Source: Stenotrophomonas sp. NA06056 (GTDB taxonomy: Bacteria > Pseudomonadota > Gammaproteobacteria > Xanthomonadales > Xanthomonadaceae). From it: 64,000 bases of DNA. The notes beneath the pieces were generated by a model. It did not search any database, was not told where the DNA came from, and was given only the letters and a program-made list of their open reading frames with translations. The stretch lies in assembly GCF_013364355.1 (NCBI RefSeq), contig NZ_CP054931.1, forward strand, positions 3,038,001 through 3,102,000, in the 5' to 3' direction. Shown one piece after another: positions 38,712 to 48,034 of this stretch (positions within the stretch are counted from its first letter, which is position 1; each line of letters begins with the position of its first letter). A program made the position numbers and the translations under genes.

Positions 38712-40676
38712 TTACGCCTTGGCGTACTTGCCGGTGCGGTAGATCAGCCAGCCCACCAGGAACAGCACGGCCAGGCCGATCCACTGCGCGGCCGGCAGGT
38801 GGAACGGTACGGCCAGCACGTCGGCACGGCTGCTGACCACGATCGGCACGGCGATGGCGATACCCATCAGCGCCTCACCGGTGATCAGGCCGGCAGCGAA
38901 CAGCACGCCCGGCTTGTGCACGCGGTCGCGGCCTTCTTCGTCATCGGCGCGCACCTTGTGGAAGCGCTCGACCAGGTAGGAGATCAGGCCACCGAGGAAG
39001 ATCGGCACCATCAGTTCCAGCGGCAGGTAGATGCCGATCGCCGCGGCCAGCACCGGCACGCGGAAGCGCGAATTGCGCGACTTCAGCCAGCTGTCGAAGG
39101 CGATGATGGCGGCACCGACCACGGCACCGATGCCGATGAAGGTCCACGGCAACTCGCCGCCGAACAGCCCCTTGGCCACCGAGGCCATCAGGTTCGCCTG
39201 CGGTGCAGCCAGCGCATTCGGATGCAGCTCCGACTTGACGCCGATGCCGTACGCGGTGGCCAGCAGGTTCAGCACCGGGGCCATGATCAGCGCGCAGGAG
39301 AACGCACCGATGCCCAGCATCAGCTGCTGCTTCCACGGGGTGGCACCGACGATGTAGCCGGCCTTGAGGTCCTGCAGGTTGTCACCACCCACGGCGGCGG
39401 CACAGCACACCACCGCGCCGATCATGATCGCGGCCACCGCACCCAGCGGCGCACCGAAGGCACCGACCGGCTGCAGGCCGTCCTTGCCCAGCAGCAGTAC
39501 CAGCACCGCCGAAGCAAACAGGATGGTGGAGATGGTGATGCCCGAGACCGGGTTGTTGGACGAGCCGATCAGGCCCGCCAGGTAGGCCGACACCGACACG
39601 AACAGGAAGCCGGCGACGATCATGATGAGGGTCATCGGGATCGACACGTGCCACTGGCCGACGATGGCCTGGTACAGCGCCAGCAGCGGCAGGGTGAACA
39701 CCACCAGGGCCACCAGCATCCACTTCATCGGCAGGTCGCGCTCGGTGTGCGCCAGTACCGGGCCACCGCTCTTGCGCGCGGCCGCAAAGCCGCTCTTGAC
39801 GCCGTTGAGCAGCGACTTGCGCAGCGAGATCAGGGTCCAGATGCCGCCGATCAGCATTGCGCCGACACCCAGGTAACGCATCTTCGCGCCCCAGATGGCG
39901 AACGCCGCTTCGGTGGACGAGGCGGTGGCGATCGAGGCGGCCAGCGCCGGATCGGTGTTCATGAAGAACGCCTGGTAGATCGGAATGGCGATGTGCCAGG
40001 TCAGGATCGAGCCGGACACCACCACGATGCCGACATTCAGGCCAACGATGTAGCCCACGCCCAGCAGGGCCGGCGACAGGTTGGTGCCGATGAAGGCGGT
40101 GACCTTGGAGCTGCCGACATAGGCCGAGGTCGCCCAGGCATCGGGGATCAGGCGCATGCCGCTTTCCGCGGCCAGCTTCACGAACGCGCCGATCACCGCC
40201 GACAGGCCAAGGATCTTCAGGCCCGGGCCGGGGTTCTCACCAGCCTTGAGCACTTCAGCCGCCGCCTTGCCTTCCGGGAACGGAAGCGGGTCTTCGACGA
40301 TCATCGAACGGCGCAGCGGCACCGAGAACAGCACGCCCAGCAGGCCACCGAGACCGGCGATGCCCAGCACCCACCAGTACTTGAAGTCCGGCCAGTAGCC
40401 CATGATCACCAGCGCGGGGATGGTGAAGATCACACCGGCAGCGATCGACGAACCGGCCGAAGCGCCGGTCTGCACGATGTTGTTCTCAAGGATGGAGCCG
40501 CCACCCAGCAGGCGCAGCACGCCCATGGAAATGACCGCGGCGGGAATCGCGGTGGCGATGGTCAGGCCTGCGAACAGACCGAGGTAGGCGTTTGCGGCCG
40601 ACAGCACCACCGCCAGCACGATGGCAAGGACCACCGCGCGGAAAGTGAGCTGCTTGGGCGCAGCGTCATGGTTCAT
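38712..40676 (-). CDS. OPT-family oligopeptide transporter
   Basis: The 654-residue product has about 14-16 transmembrane helices. It shows the OPT family blocks NAYLGLFAGLTIATAIPAAV, GSILENNIVQTGASAGSSIA and GGDNLQDLKAGYIVGATPWKQQ. OPT proteins carry peptides or metal chelates across the inner membrane using proton coupling. The ATG at 40676 after GCAGGGGC was preferred to a TTG six codons upstream. An S9 peptidase gene follows on the same strand. Confidence 0.93.
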   Translation of the reverse strand: MNHDAAPKQLTFRAVVLAIVLAVVLSAANAYLGLFAGLTIATAIPAAVISMGVLRLLGGGSILENNIVQTGASAGSSIAAGVIFTIPALVIMGYWPDFKYWWVLGIAGLGGLLGVLFSVPLRRSMIVEDPLPFPEGKAAAEVLKAGENPGPGLKILGLSAVIGAFVKLAAESGMRLIPDAWATSAYVGSSKVTAFIGTNLSPALLGVGYIVGLNVGIVVVSGSILTWHIAIPIYQAFFMNTDPALAASIATASSTEAAFAIWGAKMRYLGVGAMLIGGIWTLISLRKSLLNGVKSGFAAARKSGGPVLAHTERDLPMKWMLVALVVFTLPLLALYQAIVGQWHVSIPMTLIMIVAGFLFVSVSAYLAGLIGSSNNPVSGITISTILFASAVLVLLLGKDGLQPVGAFGAPLGAVAAIMIGAVVCCAAAVGGDNLQDLKAGYIVGATPWKQQLMLGIGAFSCALIMAPVLNLLATAYGIGVKSELHPNALAAPQANLMASVAKGLFGGELPWTFIGIGAVVGAAIIAFDSWLKSRNSRFRVPVLAAAIGIYLPLELMVPIFLGGLISYLVERFHKVRADDEEGRDRVHKPGVLFAAGLITGEALMGIAIAVPIVVSSRADVLAVPFHLPAAQWIGLAVLFLVGWLIYRTGKYAKA

Positions 40677-40839
40677 GAAAGCCCCTGCTGGCAAAAAATC
40701 CCTGCCACGCTAGCGTTCAGGGGGCAGCAAGTCCAGCGTGCCAAAGGATGGGGGCCGAGCATGGAACAAGCACAGGCCCGCACGGGCACCGCCAGCCAAC
40801 CGATGCGGCAAAGCCTGAGTGGGCGCCCTGCAAACGATA

Positions 40840-40860
40840 TGATATAACTTTCGATTGATC
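40840..40860 (+). promoter_or_regulatory. TGATATAACTTT box before the DUF1624 gene
   Basis: TGATATAACTTT (40840-40851) matches the SPFH-operon box TGATATCACTTT in 11 of 12 positions. Like it, the box lies in an AT-rich island about 30-40 bases before a start codon. It may be a shared operator or a -10 region. Confidence 0.4.
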
Positions 40861-40877
40861 CGTACCTGTCCGATTGC

Positions 40878-42026
40878 ATGCCCCCTTCCGCCTCGTCCCG
40901 GCTGGCCTCCATCGACCAGCTGCGCGGCACCGTGATGCTGCTGATGCTGCTCGACCATGTGCGCGAGACGTTCTTCCTGCAGTACCAGGTGAGCGACCCG
41001 ATGGACGCGGCGACCGTGTCCCCTGCCCTGTTCGCCTGCCGCCTGCTGGCGCACCTGTGCGCACCGGTGTTCGTGCTGCTGACCGGCCTGTCGGCGTGGC
41101 TGTATGGTCAACGCCAGGCCGACCCGCGCCACGCCATCGCCGCCTTCCTGCTCAAGCGCGGCCTGTTCCTGATGGTGCTGGAACTGACCCTGGTCAACTT
41201 CGCCTGGACCTTCCAGTTCCCGCCGGACACGCTGTACCTGCAGGTGATCTGGGCCATCGGCCTGAGCATGATCGCGCTGGCCGGCCTGCTGTGGCTGCCG
41301 CGGCCGGTGCTGGCGGTGCTGGCGGTGGCGCTGGTGGTCGGCCACAACCTGTTGGATGGCGTACGCGTGCAAGACGACAGCGCCCTCGCGGTGCTGTGGA
41401 AAGTGCTGCACCAGCGCGACTGGATCGAGGCGGGAGCACTGCGCTTGCGTACCTCCTACCCGGTACTGCCGTGGATCGGGGTGATCGCGCTGGGCTACCT
41501 GATGGCGCCGTGGTTCGCTGCCGGCAGCGATCCGGAACAGCGCCGGCAGCGGCTGCTGTGGGTCGGGCTGGGCGCGCTGGCCGCCTTCGCCCTGCTGCGC
41601 TTCGCCAACCAGTATGGCGACGCGCCCTGGCAGTACCAGCAGACCACGCTGCACACGTGGATGAGCGTGTTCAACATCACCAAGTACCCGCCCTCGCTGC
41701 AGTTCCTGCTGCTGACACTGGGCGTGGGCCTGCTGCTGTTGCGGCTGTACGAGTGGCCGCCACTGGCGCGTGCGCTGCGGCCGCTGGCCGATATCGGCGC
41801 AGCGCCGATGTTCTTCTACCTGCTGCACCTGTACGTGCTGAAGCTGCTGTACCTGGCCGCGCTGGCAACCTGGGGCCCCACCCACGGCAGCCTGTACGCG
41901 CTGGATTCGGTGGCCGGCCTGCTGCTGGTCGCCTGCGCACTGGCGGTGGTGCTGTACCCGCCGACGCGGGCGTTCGCGCGGTTCAAGGCACGGCGACGCG
42001 ATCTTGCCTGGTTGCGGTACCTGTAG
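40878..42026 (+). CDS. DUF1624 / heparan-alpha-glucosaminide acetyltransferase-like membrane protein
   Basis: The 382-residue product has about 10 transmembrane helices and opens with the family signature SRLASIDQLRGTVMLLMLLDHVRETF, in which Asp and Arg are conserved. Further blocks are LFACRLLAHLCAPVFVLLTGLSAWLYG and YPVLPWIGVIALGY. Relatives transfer acyl groups across the membrane or are uncharacterised. The acceptor is unknown. The ATG at 40878 is the only start before the signature. Confidence 0.85.
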   Translation: MPPSASSRLASIDQLRGTVMLLMLLDHVRETFFLQYQVSDPMDAATVSPALFACRLLAHLCAPVFVLLTGLSAWLYGQRQADPRHAIAAFLLKRGLFLMVLELTLVNFAWTFQFPPDTLYLQVIWAIGLSMIALAGLLWLPRPVLAVLAVALVVGHNLLDGVRVQDDSALAVLWKVLHQRDWIEAGALRLRTSYPVLPWIGVIALGYLMAPWFAAGSDPEQRRQRLLWVGLGALAAFALLRFANQYGDAPWQYQQTTLHTWMSVFNITKYPPSLQFLLLTLGVGLLLLRLYEWPPLARALRPLADIGAAPMFFYLLHLYVLKLLYLAALATWGPTHGSLYALDSVAGLLLVACALAVVLYPPTRAFARFKARRRDLAWLRYL

Positions 42027-42045
42027 GCCATGCACCGGGGCGGCC

Positions 42046-42068
42046 ATCCACGCATGGCGTGGATCTAC
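42046..42068. repeat. SMAG/REP element (ATCCACGC subclass)
   Basis: A single reverse element ending CTAC lies in the short gap before the POT transporter gene, where its -35 region would fall. Confidence 0.75.
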
Positions 42069-42086
42069 TGAAAGCGGGTACACGCC

Positions 42087-42092
42087 TATAAT
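42087..42092 (+). promoter_or_regulatory. TATAAT -10 element, implying a leaderless mRNA
   Basis: A perfect TATAAT ends six bases before the ATG of the POT transporter gene. Transcription would begin at or next to the start codon. No Shine-Dalgarno sequence lies between them. Confidence 0.55.
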
Positions 42093-42098
42093 TCCGCG

Positions 42099-43853
42099 AT
42101 GAATTCCACTGCTATCGCTTCCGATGACTTCCTGGGCCATCCCAAGGGCGTCTACGTCTGCTTCTTCACCGAAATGTGGGAGCGCTTCTCCTTCTACGGC
42201 ATGAAGGCGCTGCTGCTGCTGTACCTGACCAAGTACCACCTGTTCGGTGACAAGGCCGGGCTGGACCTGCTCGGTGCCTACGGCGGCCTGGTCTACTGCA
42301 TCCCGGTGTTCGGCGGCATGCTGGCCGACCGCTGGCTGGGCATGCGCCGGGCGGTGTTGTTCGGTGGCATCCTGCTGGTGCTGGGCCATCTGGGCATGGC
42401 CTTTGAAGGCCACGCGGCGTACCGGGTCAACGGCGAAGTGGTGCGCGACACCTCGGCACTGGCAGTGACCTACCTGTCGCTGGCGCTGATCATCATGGGC
42501 GTCGGCTTCCTCAAGCCGAACATCTCCACCATCGTCGGCAAGCTCTACCCGCAGGACGATCCGCGTCGCGATTCGGGCTTCTCGCTGTTCTATGCCGGCA
42601 TCAACCTGGGCGCCCTGTTCTCCTCGCTGGTGTGCGGTTTCCTCGGTGAGGTCTACGGCTGGAAATACGGTTTCGGTGCGGCCGGCATCGGCATGATCGC
42701 TGGCCTGGCGATGTTCCTGTGGGGCCAGAAATACCTGCAGGGCCACGCCGAGCCGCCGCAGCCGGCCACGTTGAAGCAGAAGGTACTGGGCCTGCCGCGC
42801 GAATGGCTGATCTACCTGTGCGCGGTGATCGGCGTGCTGCCGGTGGCGTGGCTGATGTGGGCGGCTGGCAACGGCGCCTTCGCGCTGGGTGGTGAAATCA
42901 GCCTGGCACTGATGCTGATGCTGGTGGTGCTGGGCGGCGTGCTGGTCTGGTTCGCCTGGTTCACCGGCACCAAGTGCACGCCGGTACAGCGCCAGCAGAT
43001 GATCGCGCTGATGGTGCTGATCTTCATGGCGCTGGTGTTCTTCACGATGTACGAGCAGTCCTACGGCTCGTGGGTGACCTTCACCGACCGCCTGCTGACC
43101 AAGGACATCGTGCCGGCGCTGGTGATCACCGACGGCACCCCGCTGCCGTGGTCGATCATCTCGCTGCTGCTGGCGCCGCTCGGCTTCGTGGTCAGCGCGC
43201 GGCTGTCCGAACGCCGCCCTGGTTCTGCTGCGCCGCGTACGTTCTTCATCGCCATCGTCGCGCTGATGCTGGTGCTGCTGGTGCGCGACTGCCTGGTGAT
43301 TCCGCAGACTGCCGGCTCGCTCACCTATCTTGGCGGCCTGTTCCTGGTGCTGCTGGCACCGGCCTTCGCCGCGCTGTGGACGTGGATGGACCGCCGTGGC
43401 TGGGAGCCGGGCAAGCCGGTGAAGTCGGCCTGGGGCCTGGTGATCGGTGCGTTGTCGTTCGTGCCGCTGGCGCTGGCCGCGCAGCAGGTCGGCGCCACCG
43501 GCGAGATGGCCAGCGTATGGTGGCTGGTACTGGCCTACTTCCTGCTGGCAAGCGGCGAGATGTGCCTGTCGCCGGTGGGCCTGTCGGCGGTGACCCAGTT
43601 GGCCGTGCCGCGGGTGATGAGCCTGATGATGGGTACCTGGTTCCTCGCCACCGCGTTCTCCGAAACGCTGGCCGCGCTGTTCGGCAAACTGGCGGCGATT
43701 GACGTGCCCGAAGGCGAGGCGCTGGACATGGTCGCGGCCGCCGGCGCCTATGCGCACCTGTTCTGGCTGCTGATGTGGATCGGCCTGGGCTGCGCGGTGC
43801 TGGCCTTCATCGCCGCGCCGTTGCTGAAGCGGATGATGCATGGGGTGAAGTGA
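42099..43853 (+). CDS. POT/PTR-family peptide:proton symporter
   Basis: The 584-residue product has about 14 transmembrane helices and takes up di- and tripeptides with protons. It has the family motif ExxERFxxYG as EMWERFSFYG near residue 25, the second signature GVGFLKPNISTIVGKLY and FYAGINLGAL. No ribosome site precedes ATG 42099, but a TATAAT lies immediately upstream, consistent with leaderless translation. Next to it are three S9 peptidase genes, convergent with it, which could supply peptides. Confidence 0.95.
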   Translation: MNSTAIASDDFLGHPKGVYVCFFTEMWERFSFYGMKALLLLYLTKYHLFGDKAGLDLLGAYGGLVYCIPVFGGMLADRWLGMRRAVLFGGILLVLGHLGMAFEGHAAYRVNGEVVRDTSALAVTYLSLALIIMGVGFLKPNISTIVGKLYPQDDPRRDSGFSLFYAGINLGALFSSLVCGFLGEVYGWKYGFGAAGIGMIAGLAMFLWGQKYLQGHAEPPQPATLKQKVLGLPREWLIYLCAVIGVLPVAWLMWAAGNGAFALGGEISLALMLMLVVLGGVLVWFAWFTGTKCTPVQRQQMIALMVLIFMALVFFTMYEQSYGSWVTFTDRLLTKDIVPALVITDGTPLPWSIISLLLAPLGFVVSARLSERRPGSAAPRTFFIAIVALMLVLLVRDCLVIPQTAGSLTYLGGLFLVLLAPAFAALWTWMDRRGWEPGKPVKSAWGLVIGALSFVPLALAAQQVGATGEMASVWWLVLAYFLLASGEMCLSPVGLSAVTQLAVPRVMSLMMGTWFLATAFSETLAALFGKLAAIDVPEGEALDMVAAAGAYAHLFWLLMWIGLGCAVLAFIAAPLLKRMMHGVK

Positions 43854-43901
43854 CACCCGCTCACTGCGGCGGTAACCATGATGGTTGCCGCCGCGCGTGT
43901 T

Positions 43902-45887
43902 TCAGGGTGCCTTGACCTTGCTCGAAGCCGTCGCGGCGGCGGCCGTACCGCCCCCCAGGCTGCGCGACAGGAAGGCAAGCAAGCGGGTGTAGTAATCGCG
44001 CTGGTTCGCTTCGCTGTACAGGCCATGCCCCTCGCGTGGGTAGTACACCGCTTCCACCGGTACGCCGGCCTGCTTCAACGCGGCCTCCATGCGCTCGGTG
44101 TGCTGCACGGGCGCGCGCAGGTCTTCCCGACCAGCGGCCAGCAGCACCGGCACCTTGATGCCCGCCGCCAGATTGACCGGCGACACCGCCGCCAACGTGG
44201 CCGGGTCGCCCAGCCACTGCTGCAGGTACGTCACGCCCGACGCACGATCCTGGATATCGCCGCGCTTGAACATCAACGGCAGGTCGTACACGCCGACATA
44301 GCCTGCCGCGCACCGGTACAGCCCGGGCTCGCGCACGACGCCCATCATGGCTGAGTACGCACCGTAGCTGGCGCCGTAGATGCAGATGCGTCCGCTGTCG
44401 GCGATACCTTGGCTGATCGCCCAACGGGTGGCGTCGGTCACATCGTCCTGCATCGCACGGCCCCATTGCTGGGCTGCCGCCTGGGTATGTGCACGGCCGT
44501 AGTTGCCCGAGCCACGGAAGTTGACCTGCAGCACCGCATAACCGCCGTCGGCCAGCATTTGGTTCTCGCGCTCGAAACCACCGTCATCGAATACACCGAT
44601 CGGGCCACCATGCGGGACCACCACCATCGGCAGGTTGCGGCCATCACTGCCCTTGGGCAAGGTCAGGAAGCCATGCAGCGGCAGGCCATCGCGCGCAGCC
44701 AGGGTGACCGGACGCACGCTGGCACCTCCCTCGCGATCAAACCAGCGATGACGACTGGTGAGAAAAGCGGCGTTGCGGGTGGCGGTGGTGTACAGGAAAT
44801 AGTCGCCTGGATTGGTCGCCGAGCTCACCTTGATCAGCAGCCGCGTGTTGTCACGGGTGCCGGAGACCAGGCTCACCACCTGCCCTGGAAACGCCTTTTC
44901 AAGCTTGCGCTGGATGCTGGCGGTCGGCGACTGCTCATCGAAGAACGCCGTGCGCGTAGCAGCGCCGACGAACTGGATGCCCACCGGTACGCGCGTGCCA
45001 GGTTGGTAGACCACGCGGGTAGGGTCAACGGTATCGTCCTGCAGCAGCGTACGCCGCTCCCCGCTGACCGGGTCCCAGCTGACCACCGCGTCCGGGCCGC
45101 GGGCCTGTTCCACCACCAGGTAAGCCAAGCGGTTGTCGGCAGAGAAGCCGATCGGGCGCTCGATGCGGTGGCTGTTGCCTTCGTCGTTGATCAACGTCCA
45201 GCGATCGCGCTCCTGGCGATAGTAGAGCTTGTTGACGTTGTCGGCGGCGGCACCGTGGGCGAAGCGCAGTTCACCTTGATTGTCGGTAGTGAACGTCGCG
45301 CGCTGCACCGGTGAACGCGAGACCGGGATGCGGCGCCCGGTGATGACGTCCATCCGCTCCAGCCGCGTATTGGTATCGTTGGCAAATGGCCACAACGAGA
45401 TCAACACGTTGCGTTCGTCGGCAGGCAACGGATCGGTCAGGAAGGCGGCGACCGGCTCGACCACGCGCCCGGTCACGAAGCCGGGCTCATCCGGGCGGGC
45501 GCGATAGCCGACCAGCAGATCACCGCGTTTGCCATTGGCATCGATGGCATACAACTCGCCCGTCGGCCGCGGTTGGTCCAGCGGCCCCCATTTTTCGGCC
45601 AGCCCGATCAGCAGGCGGGTGTCACTCACCCAGTCGACCTCGGCTGCATGATTGTTGCGTGGCGGTCGGAAATTGCCGACGAGCTCCATCGTGTCGGTAC
45701 GCAGGACCGCCACAGCGGTCGCTCCCTCCAGCGGCAAGGTCATGGCCAGGTACTCGCCGGTGGGCGAGAGCTGGATGTCATTGAACTCTGCCCGACGCAC
45801 ATAGCCGTCCAGCGAAACCTCCGCAGCACACACCCCACCCGCGCCGCAGATGGCCACCAACGCGGCCAGTACCCTTGCATGCTTCAT
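43902..45887 (-). CDS. S9 peptidase, third of three tandem paralogues (C)
   Basis: The 661-residue product has a signal peptide (VLAALVAICGAGGVCAA), a degenerate beta-propeller and a C-terminal S9 hydrolase domain. Ser is in GASYGAYSAMMG, Asp in LLAAGREDLRAPVQHTERM, and His in REGHGLYSEANQ. It is closely similar along its whole length to the two genes upstream and is the most divergent of the three in its N-terminal half. The ATG at 45887 has a strong AAGGAGGA site. It lies 66 bases after paralogue B, and co-transcription is likely. Confidence 0.93.
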   Translation of the reverse strand: MKHARVLAALVAICGAGGVCAAEVSLDGYVRRAEFNDIQLSPTGEYLAMTLPLEGATAVAVLRTDTMELVGNFRPPRNNHAAEVDWVSDTRLLIGLAEKWGPLDQPRPTGELYAIDANGKRGDLLVGYRARPDEPGFVTGRVVEPVAAFLTDPLPADERNVLISLWPFANDTNTRLERMDVITGRRIPVSRSPVQRATFTTDNQGELRFAHGAAADNVNKLYYRQERDRWTLINDEGNSHRIERPIGFSADNRLAYLVVEQARGPDAVVSWDPVSGERRTLLQDDTVDPTRVVYQPGTRVPVGIQFVGAATRTAFFDEQSPTASIQRKLEKAFPGQVVSLVSGTRDNTRLLIKVSSATNPGDYFLYTTATRNAAFLTSRHRWFDREGGASVRPVTLAARDGLPLHGFLTLPKGSDGRNLPMVVVPHGGPIGVFDDGGFERENQMLADGGYAVLQVNFRGSGNYGRAHTQAAAQQWGRAMQDDVTDATRWAISQGIADSGRICIYGASYGAYSAMMGVVREPGLYRCAAGYVGVYDLPLMFKRGDIQDRASGVTYLQQWLGDPATLAAVSPVNLAAGIKVPVLLAAGREDLRAPVQHTERMEAALKQAGVPVEAVYYPREGHGLYSEANQRDYYTRLLAFLSRSLGGGTAAAATASSKVKAP

Positions 45888-45953
45888 GACGTCCTCCTTG
45901 AAGCCGGGCTCCCCCTGCCCGGCACCGGGTCCGCTGATCGCGGCGGGTCTGCT

Positions 45954-47939
45954 TCACGGCGCCTTGTCAGCACCTGCGGCTGGACTGGCGTTGGCGGTGC
46001 TGCCGCCCAGGCTGCGCGACAGGAAGGCCAGCAGCCTGCTGTAGTACTCGCGCTGGTGCTCTGGCCGGTAGAATCCATGGCCCTCGGTGCGGTAATACAG
46101 GCTCTCCACCGGCGAGCCGGCCGCCTTCAGCGCGGCTTCCATGCGCTCGGTGTGCTTGATCGGCGCGCGTGTGTCTTCGCCACCTGCAGCAAGGAACACC
46201 GGCACTTTCACCTGTTTGGCCAGGTTCACCGGTGAACTGGCACCCAATGTCTTCGGATCACCCACCCATTCGCGCTGCCAGGTCATGGCCGAATCGCTGG
46301 ACTGGGCGTCATTGCTGAACATCAGCGGCAGGTCGTACACGCCGACATAGCCGGCCGCACACTGGTACAACCCCGGCTCGCGTACCGGGCCCATCATTGC
46401 CGCATATGCACCGTAGCTGGCACCGTAGATGCAGATGCGGCTGTTGTCGGCGATGCCTTCGGCGATGGCCCAGCGCGTAGCATCGGTCACATCGTCCTGC
46501 ATGGCCGCGCCCCACTGCCTGGCGCCGGCCTGGGTGAAGGCACGGCCGTAGTTGGACGAACCACGGAAGTTGACCTTCAGCACGGCATAGCCGGCCGCTG
46601 CCAGCATCTGCGATTCCGGGTCGTAACCGCCGCTGTCGAAAACGCCGATGGGGCCACCGTGTGGCACCACGACCAACGGAAGATTGCGGCCACTGCTGCC
46701 GTTGGGCAACGTCAGGAAGCCATGCAGTGCCGTACCGTCGCGCGCCTTCAACGAGAACGGACGCACGCTGGCGGCCAGCTTGGGATCGATCCACTCGCTG
46801 CGGCTGACCAGATGTTCGGCGGCCTTGGCGCGGGTATCGAACAGGTAGAAATCGCCGGGGTTGCTGCCCGACCACGTCTGCACCACCACCTTGCCGCCAT
46901 CGCGGGTACTGGAGGTGATGAATACCGGGCCACCGAACGCTGCTTCCAAGCTGCGGTACTGACGGGCATCGGCACCCTTTTCATCGAAGAACCGGGTGCG
47001 CGGTGTATCCCCCAGGTACAGCGCACCTACGGGCACGCGGGTACCCGGGCGACGGATGATCGCTGAAGGATCGACCACTGCATCCCGCAGCACCTCACGC
47101 CGTTCGCCGGTCTGCGGATTCCAGCTGACGATGGTGTCGGGGCCGCTGGGCTGCTCGACCTGCAGGTAAGCCAGCGTGCCATCCTCGGAAAAGCCCAGCG
47201 CGCCCTCGACCCTGTGGCTGAGTGACTCGTCATTGACCAGCGACCACTGCGCGTTGGTGCCGGCACGGTAGTACAGCTTCTGGACGTTGTCCGACGCCGC
47301 ACCGAGGGCGAAACGCACTTCGCCCTTGTCATCGGTGGTGAATCCGGCGCGCTGCACCGGTGAGCCGGAAACGCGCACGCGGCGCCCGCTGACCACATCC
47401 AGCCGCTCCACGCGGGTATAGGGATCATCGGCAAACGGCCACACCGCGATCAGTACATTGCGGTCATCGCCGGGCAGCTCGTCGGTGAGGAACGCCGCGA
47501 CCGCCTCGACCTTCTTCGGTTGGATGCGCGTGCCCAGCCCACGGCCCTGCACGCGGTAGCCGACCAGCAGTTCGCCGCCCTTGCCATCGACATTGACGCC
47601 GTAGAGTTCGCCGGTCGGTTGCGGGGTATCCAGCGCGCCCAGCTTCTCGGCCAGGCCGACCAGCAGGCGATCATTGCTTACCCATTCGAAACTGTTGGCA
47701 TGGTTCTTCGCCTGCGGACGGAACACTCCCGCAGGCTTGCGGTCGGACGTGCGCAGGATGACCAGCGCGGTGGAATCGTCCAGCGGTACGGTGCCGGCCA
47801 CATAGTCGCCCCCCGGCGACAGCTTGACGTCCGAAAACGACTCTGGTTTCAGGTACTTCTCCAGGTCCACCCCGCCGGTGCCCGCCGACGTCCCGCCCAC
47901 CGCCGCGCACAACAACGCGGCAAGTACAGTCCTGCGCAT
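45954..47939 (-). CDS. S9 peptidase, second of three tandem paralogues (B)
   Basis: The 661-residue product starts MRRTVLAALLCAAVGGTSAG, a signal peptide nearly identical to that of paralogue A. The catalytic triad motifs are GASYGAYAAMMG, LAAGGEDTRAPIKHTERM and TEGHGFYRPEH. A hydrophobic PHGGPIGVFD loop precedes the hydrolase core. It shares long identical blocks with A and C, such as DVTDATRWAIAEGIAD and LLAFLSRSLGG. The frame is open upstream well past the start, but only the ATG at 47939 gives a signal peptide and a ribosome site (AGGGGGAAGG). It lies 95 bases after A. Confidence 0.93.
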   Translation of the reverse strand: MRRTVLAALLCAAVGGTSAGTGGVDLEKYLKPESFSDVKLSPGGDYVAGTVPLDDSTALVILRTSDRKPAGVFRPQAKNHANSFEWVSNDRLLVGLAEKLGALDTPQPTGELYGVNVDGKGGELLVGYRVQGRGLGTRIQPKKVEAVAAFLTDELPGDDRNVLIAVWPFADDPYTRVERLDVVSGRRVRVSGSPVQRAGFTTDDKGEVRFALGAASDNVQKLYYRAGTNAQWSLVNDESLSHRVEGALGFSEDGTLAYLQVEQPSGPDTIVSWNPQTGERREVLRDAVVDPSAIIRRPGTRVPVGALYLGDTPRTRFFDEKGADARQYRSLEAAFGGPVFITSSTRDGGKVVVQTWSGSNPGDFYLFDTRAKAAEHLVSRSEWIDPKLAASVRPFSLKARDGTALHGFLTLPNGSSGRNLPLVVVPHGGPIGVFDSGGYDPESQMLAAAGYAVLKVNFRGSSNYGRAFTQAGARQWGAAMQDDVTDATRWAIAEGIADNSRICIYGASYGAYAAMMGPVREPGLYQCAAGYVGVYDLPLMFSNDAQSSDSAMTWQREWVGDPKTLGASSPVNLAKQVKVPVFLAAGGEDTRAPIKHTERMEAALKAAGSPVESLYYRTEGHGFYRPEHQREYYSRLLAFLSRSLGGSTANASPAAGADKAP

Positions 47940-48034
47940 CCTTCCCCCTCCCTGCCCGGACACCCTGTCCAGCCTGGCCGATTCTATGCAGGCCGACGAC
48001 GGCTGCGCCAGTGACGAGCGCGTCGTCGCCAGGC

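Noticed and set aside
38799..40847. A 682-residue open frame opposite the OPT gene
   Set aside because: It has low complexity (His/Gln/Arg), no family features, and the opposite strand carries a clear transporter.
40710..43856. A 1048-residue minus-strand frame
   Set aside because: It is antisense to the DUF1624 and POT genes and is repetitive and charged, without signal or domain.
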